The notes beneath the pieces were generated by a model. That model did not search any database, was not told the origin of the DNA, and worked only from the letters and a program-made list of their open reading frames with translations. The position numbers were made by a program, and so were the translations under genes. A stretch of 64,000 bases of DNA, taken from NCBI RefSeq assembly GCF_008369105.1, contig NZ_VINQ01000018.1, forward strand, positions 21,845 to 85,844, given 5' to 3'. Below are positions 60,064 to 64,000 of this stretch, in pieces; within the stretch, counting starts at the first letter, position 1, and each line of letters opens with the position of its first letter. Source of the stretch: Aquicoccus porphyridii. Its GTDB lineage: Bacteria; Pseudomonadota; Alphaproteobacteria; Rhodobacterales; Rhodobacteraceae.

Positions 60064-60197
60064 TGATGGGATCTTGCACAGGGATTGGCATGTTCTTCGG
60101 AATGCTTGGCATGCTGACACCGCTCATAGCCATTGGTGCGATCATTTATCTGGTCGTTGCCAAACGAAAAAACTCTGATCTGCACGAGGCGCGCTGA
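60060..60197 (+). CDS. Met-rich 45-residue membrane peptide, mer operon
   Basis: Starts ATGATGATG at 60060, overlapping the merF stop, and ends two bases before merA. One hydrophobic helix (GIGMFFGMLGMLTPLIAIGA, IIYLVV) with seven Met and one Cys (MMMGSCTGIGM), and a basic end (AKRKNSDLHEAR). The Met/Cys-rich start could bind soft metal ions. No family recognised; the tight overlaps at both ends argue that it is translated. Confidence 0.6.
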   Translation: MMMGSCTGIGMFFGMLGMLTPLIAIGAIIYLVVAKRKNSDLHEAR

Positions 60198-60198
60198 A

Positions 60199-61629
60199 AT
60201 GAAAGATATCAACAAGAATGATGATGGAAATGGCGGATACGACCTTATCGTCATCGGCGCAGGCTCGGCGGGTTTCTCCGCTTCAATCACCGCTGCTGAC
60301 GCGGGAAAACGTGTCGCACTTGTCGGGCATGGCACCATCGGCGGCACCTGCGTGAACGTCGGCTGTGTGCCGTCCAAGGCAATGATCCGCGCCGCTGAGG
60401 CGATCCATGGCGCACATGCCGCCAAGCGGTTTCCTGGCCTGTCCGGTCACGCACAACTCGATGACTGGCACACGCTGATCGAGTCGAAAGACGATCTGGT
60501 CGCGACCTTGCGTCAGAAGAAATACGCAGACCTGCTGCCGGAATACGCGGGTGTCGATTATATCGATACTGGTCCGGCGCGGCTGATCGAGGGTGGCGTC
60601 ATCGTCGGGGGTCGCACGTTGACCGCAATGAAAATGATCATTGCAACCGGTGGTCATCCGGTCCTGCCGACGATTGACGGAATCGAGGAGGTCGGCGCAC
60701 TCGATAGCACCAGCTTGCTGGAGCTTGAAACCCTGCCGGAAAGTCTGATTTTTATCGGGGCGGGCTACATCGGGGCGGAACTGGCGCAGATGATGAGCCG
60801 GATGGGCGTGAAGGTCACGCTGGTGACACGGTCACACCTGCTTCCCGGTGCCGAACCGGAAGTGTCCGGGGCTTTGACGGACGCTTTTGCCGCCGAGGGG
60901 ATCACCCTGCTGACCGGCCTGAGTTATGAGAACGTCAGACGTGACGCGTCGGGCGTGACCTTGCGGGTTATGCAGGGCGGCGAGCCTGTCGAGGTCACGG
61001 CGGATCATCTTGTTTCGACCGCAGGTCGGCGTGCCAATACCGACAGTATGGGTTTGGACGAGGTCGGCGTGAAAACCGACGCGCGCGGGTCCATCGTCAT
61101 CGGCGACGACATGCAGACGTCGGTGCCCGGCATCTATGCGGCGGGCGACGTGACAGACCGCGACCAGTTCGTCTATATGGCAGCCTACGGGGCAAAATTG
61201 GCTGTGAAGAACGCCGTTCTGGGCGATGATCAGCGCTATGACAATTCTGCCATGCCCTGGGTCGTGTTCTCCGATCCACAGATTGCCGGGGTCGGGCTGA
61301 GCGAGCAACAGGCTCGCGACGCAGGGTTCGACGTGAAGACTTCGGTCGTGCCACTCGATCAGGTCCCGCGCGCTCTTGCCGCCCGCGACACACGTGGATT
61401 GATCAAGCTTGTGGCGGATAAGAAAACCGACAAACTGCTTGGTGGCCAAATCATCGCACCCGAAGGATCGGACACGATCCAGACACTGGTCATGGCGTTG
61501 AAGTTCGGCATGACGACCAAAGACTTGGGCGCAACGATCTTTCCCTATCTGACGACGGTCGAGGGCCTGAAATTGGCCGCGCAGACTTTCGATATGGACG
61601 TGGCAAAACTTAGCTGCTGCGCCGGATAA
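60199..61629 (+). CDS. merA: Mercuric reductase MerA (core form, no N-terminal HMA)
   Basis: 476 residues from ATG 60199. NADPH-dependent flavoenzyme reducing Hg2+ to volatile Hg0. FAD site YDLIVIGAGSAGFSASITAA, redox pair GGTCVNVGCVPSK (Cys51, Cys56), NADPH site IFIGAGYIGAELAQMMSRMG, IYAAGDVTDRDQFVYMAAYG, and the C-terminal Hg-binding vicinal pair KLSCCAG (Cys473, Cys474). It lacks the N-terminal HMA domain found in Tn21/Tn501 MerA, as many core MerA proteins do. Confidence 0.95.
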   Translation: MKDINKNDDGNGGYDLIVIGAGSAGFSASITAADAGKRVALVGHGTIGGTCVNVGCVPSKAMIRAAEAIHGAHAAKRFPGLSGHAQLDDWHTLIESKDDLVATLRQKKYADLLPEYAGVDYIDTGPARLIEGGVIVGGRTLTAMKMIIATGGHPVLPTIDGIEEVGALDSTSLLELETLPESLIFIGAGYIGAELAQMMSRMGVKVTLVTRSHLLPGAEPEVSGALTDAFAAEGITLLTGLSYENVRRDASGVTLRVMQGGEPVEVTADHLVSTAGRRANTDSMGLDEVGVKTDARGSIVIGDDMQTSVPGIYAAGDVTDRDQFVYMAAYGAKLAVKNAVLGDDQRYDNSAMPWVVFSDPQIAGVGLSEQQARDAGFDVKTSVVPLDQVPRALAARDTRGLIKLVADKKTDKLLGGQIIAPEGSDTIQTLVMALKFGMTTKDLGATIFPYLTTVEGLKLAAQTFDMDVAKLSCCAG

Positions 61630-61652
61630 AGACACGTAAGAAGGATCTAAAT

Positions 61653-63005
61653 ATGAGTGAGACGTATGACCTGATCGTTATCGGGGCGGGCATGGCCGGG
61701 GTTGCGGCGGCGAACAAATGCGGTGCGGCAGGCTGGCGCGTGGCCATCGTGGATGCGCTGCCCTACGGCGGCACCTGCGCCTTGCGTGGTTGCGATCCTA
61801 AGAAAATATTGCGGCGTGGCGCTGAAATCGTCGATGCCGCACGGTTGATGGACGGCAAAGGGATCGATCCCAGCGGACTAAAGATCAACTGGTCCGATCT
61901 GATGGCTCACAAACGTGGTTTTACCGATCCGGTGCCGGACAAGATGGAAAAGGGTCTGACCGGAAACGGCGTCGAGACGTTGCACGGTGCCGCGCGGTTC
62001 ACCGGTGCCAACGCGCTCGAAGTTGACGGGCAGTCCTATCAATCGAAACGTTTCCTTATCGCCGCTGGAGCGATCCCGAGACCTGTCACCTTCGCCGGTG
62101 CCGATCTGATGATCGACAGCACGGATTTTCTCAATCTTGAGGCTTTGCCCAAGCGTATCCTGTTTGTCGGTGGCGGCTTCGTATCTTTTGAGTTTGCGCA
62201 TATCGCCGCACGTGCTGGGGCCGAGCCTGTCATCGTAGATCGCGGTGCCCGCCCGCTGAACGCTTTTGACCCTGATCTGGTCGAGATGCTGATCGCGCGC
62301 AGTGCCGCTGTTGGTGTGGACCTGCAACGAGAAACCGAAATCGTCTCGATCACAACCTCCGGTGCGGGTTTTGCCGTTGAAGTGAAGACAGGCGACAACA
62401 CAACGACCATTGAGACCGATCTGGTCGTGCATGGCGCGGGTCGCATCGCCGCTCTTGCCGATCTGAACCTTGAGGCCGCCGATGTCGCGTATGGCGACAA
62501 GGGCATCGTTGTGGCTCCGCATCTGCAAAGTACGACGAACGCCGCCGTCTTTGCAGCTGGAGATTCCGCCGATACCAAGGGAATGCCGCTGACGCCCGTT
62601 GCCGTGATCGAAGGTAAGGTCGCGGCCTCGAACATGCTCAAGGATCAGAAGATCTTGCCGGATTATTCCGGCATCCCGACCGCAGTGTTTACGGTACCCG
62701 AACTGGCCCGCGTCGGCATGTTGGAGGCTGAAGCCAAAGAGGCCGGTTATGATGTCGATGTCCGGTTCACTGATACGGGCGGCTGGTATTCCAACTACCG
62801 AATTGGAGAAAAATCCGCCGCCGCAAAGGTGTTGGTGGATAGGTCGGACGGCAAGTTGCTCGGCGCACACCTATTCGGACCGGAATATGGTGAGTTGATC
62901 AACTTTTTCGGCTTGGCGATGAAGTTGGGACTGACCGCAAAGCAGCTCAAGTCGATGACCGCCGTCTATCCCAGCGTCGGATCGGATTTGGGCTCGCTGC
63001 TCTGA
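61653..63005 (+). CDS. MerA/glutathione-reductase-like flavoprotein lacking the catalytic His
   Basis: 450 residues. FAD site YDLIVIGAGMAGVAAANKCG, redox pair GGTCALRGCDPKK (Cys42, Cys47), NAD(P) site ILFVGGGFVSFEFAHIAARA. The C-terminal interface reads TAVYPSVGSD where disulfide reductases have HPT/HPTxxE, so the proton-donating His-Glu pair is missing, and there is no vicinal Cys tail for Hg. It therefore cannot work like MerA or lipoamide dehydrogenase in the normal way. It lies 23 bases after merA in the same operon. Possible roles: reducing a small thiol, a quinone or the CcdA-like protein; unknown. Confidence 0.85.
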   Translation: MSETYDLIVIGAGMAGVAAANKCGAAGWRVAIVDALPYGGTCALRGCDPKKILRRGAEIVDAARLMDGKGIDPSGLKINWSDLMAHKRGFTDPVPDKMEKGLTGNGVETLHGAARFTGANALEVDGQSYQSKRFLIAAGAIPRPVTFAGADLMIDSTDFLNLEALPKRILFVGGGFVSFEFAHIAARAGAEPVIVDRGARPLNAFDPDLVEMLIARSAAVGVDLQRETEIVSITTSGAGFAVEVKTGDNTTTIETDLVVHGAGRIAALADLNLEAADVAYGDKGIVVAPHLQSTTNAAVFAAGDSADTKGMPLTPVAVIEGKVAASNMLKDQKILPDYSGIPTAVFTVPELARVGMLEAEAKEAGYDVDVRFTDTGGWYSNYRIGEKSAAAKVLVDRSDGKLLGAHLFGPEYGELINFFGLAMKLGLTAKQLKSMTAVYPSVGSDLGSLL

Positions 63006-63134
63006 TTTGAAAGTTGGCGGAACCCACTGAACGCGCGGTCAAATACAAATGCCTGCTTGGCATCAAGAACAGCGCTTGACCTTATGGTTGGTGGAAGGCC
63101 CATCATCAAACTTATCATACAATGAAAGACATTT

Positions 63135-63803
63135 ATGGATCTCACCTATCAGGCCCTGTTGCTTGCATTTGGCCTTGGCCTGCTCGGTTTCATCGAACCC
63201 TGCACGATCGGCGCTCACATGTTGTTTCTGGGAGGCCAGAGGTCTCGCCCGATGGGGCAGCGGTTCGGCGCGGCGATGACCTTTCTTCTGGCCAGGCTCG
63301 TCGTGATGGGGGGATTTGGCGGGATGATCGTCGTGCTGGGCCAACGCCTTATCGGTGTACAGACTGGCGCGTGGCTCATTTTTGGTGCAATTTACCTCGG
63401 CCTTGGTCTTGCGATCTTCGCGGGGTGGGACAAATCGATGCGCCGCCGCATTGGATTCGCGCCGGAGCGCTGGAAGGCGGCATCCAACCCGCTCGTTCAG
63501 GGGTTGGCGTTCGGACTTAACATTCCGGCCTGCGCAGCCCCAATCCTGTTTGGATTGATGGGTGCCGCAACTGTAAGCGGGTCGGCCATGACCGGGTTTG
63601 TGATGATGGCGGTCTTCGCCTTCGCGCTGTCGCTCCCGTTGTTGCCACTCTCTATTGTTCCCAGCCTTGCCAGGCCCCTTGATCGGCTTGCCGATTGGCT
63701 GCGACCGCGTCGTTGGCTATTGGGCGCGATCTTCGTCGGGCTTGGCATCTGGTCTGTTTGGTTTGGTCTGTTTGTCGAGCCCATCAATTGGAGCGGGATA
63801 TGA
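63135..63803 (+). CDS. CcdA/DsbD-type transmembrane protein at the end of the mer operon
   Basis: 222 residues, six transmembrane helices. Redox Cys in FIEPCTIGAHMLFLG (Cys23) and GLNIPACAAPILFGLMGAAT (Cys133), the two-Cys arrangement of CcdA/ScsB membrane domains, although the surrounding motif (EPCTIGAH) differs from PCVLP of true CcdA. It should pass electrons across the membrane. It lies 130 bases after the flavoprotein gene on the same strand and probably belongs with the mer genes. Confidence 0.8.
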   Translation: MDLTYQALLLAFGLGLLGFIEPCTIGAHMLFLGGQRSRPMGQRFGAAMTFLLARLVVMGGFGGMIVVLGQRLIGVQTGAWLIFGAIYLGLGLAIFAGWDKSMRRRIGFAPERWKAASNPLVQGLAFGLNIPACAAPILFGLMGAATVSGSAMTGFVMMAVFAFALSLPLLPLSIVPSLARPLDRLADWLRPRRWLLGAIFVGLGIWSVWFGLFVEPINWSGI

Positions 63804-63855
63804 CGCCTCGCCGTCGCTTCTGGCACGTAGCTGGCGCAGGCACCGCGTTCCAGGC

Positions 63856-64000
63856 TGTCAATCGGCATCCAAAGCTGACCCCCTATCGGCATTCAAAATT
63901 GACCCCTTTGAGCTGAGCAGGCCCGGCGCTGCGTAGCCCTCACATAGCGCAGCGGCGGCGGGCCTGCGGGGGTCCGGGTTGGCGCTATGCGCGGTTCTTG
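63856..64000. mobile_element. Probable terminal end of an IS21-family element (continues beyond window)
   Basis: After TGTCA at 63856, two 22-base near-identical direct repeats follow with a 24-base period: ATCGGCATCCAAAGCTGACC (63861-63882) and ATCGGCATTCAAAATTGACC (63885-63906). Such tandem ATCGGC...TGACCCC repeats are characteristic of the ends of IS21-type elements, where the transposase binds. No transposase gene is in the window, so the rest would lie to the right. It may mark the border of the mer region. Confidence 0.55.

Noticed and set aside
1..64000. tRNA, rRNA or CRISPR arrays
   Set aside because: No cloverleaf-like tRNA sequence, no rRNA landmark and no regularly spaced repeat array was seen anywhere in the window.

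Overview
The window looks like part of a large low-copy plasmid of a marine-type alphaproteobacterium (Rhodobacteraceae / Roseobacter group). A complete repABC replication-partition module with parS-like palindromes, part of a VirB-type type IV secretion operon, an ArdC-like antirestriction gene, several toxin-antitoxin loci and many four-base ATGA gene overlaps all point that way. Gene families (CcmI, PCuAC, DUF1612/DUF3768-like proteins) fit Rhodobacterales. I saw no rRNA, tRNA or CRISPR array.

Layout. 1-7.7 kb: minus-strand virB operon (virB2, B3, B4, two lytic transglycosylases, a small lipoprotein, start of virB5) with a divergent secreted protein, an XRE regulator and small unknowns. 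7.7-38.8 kb: a metal/envelope island. It carries a CDF exporter, a Zn/Cd/Pb P-type ATPase, a CadR-like MerR regulator, cytochrome c maturation genes (ccdA, ccmFGHI), ScsB, and a 13-gene plus-strand operon (two SCO proteins, DsbB/DsbA, a PCuAC chaperone, M23 peptidase, DUF411, ZIP transporter, LspA, Lnt, a penicillin-acylase homologue, CtaG-like protein). It also holds two L,D-transpeptidases and a separate MntR / di-haem peroxidase / PhnDCE-type ABC unit. 38.9-42.4 kb: DUF1612 protein, serine recombinase, HigBA and a broken VapBC-like pair. 42.4-46.5 kb: repABC. 46.6-57.9 kb: accessory plasmid genes (Fic, ArdC, ParB-like, unknown families, PrlF-YhaV) interrupted by an aldehyde dehydrogenase / AcoR-like pair. 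58.2-63.8 kb: a mercury resistance operon. 63.86 kb to the end: what looks like one end of an IS21-type element.

The most notable feature is a predicted local regulon. Seven promoters between 9.6 and 38.8 kb share a -35 box, a 19-bp spacer holding a CTACAG/CTCTAG-type dyad, and a -10 box. This is the overlong-spacer layout activated by MerR-family proteins. The merR/cadR gene at 10881-11309 has the same dyad in its own promoter, but with a normal 17-bp spacer. The targets go well beyond metal efflux: thiol-disulfide exchange, cytochrome c and oxidase assembly, lipoprotein maturation and peptidoglycan cross-linking. I infer a metal-triggered programme that exports the metal and also repairs or rebuilds the periplasmic redox and envelope machinery that metals damage. 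This is read from sequence only and needs binding and expression data.
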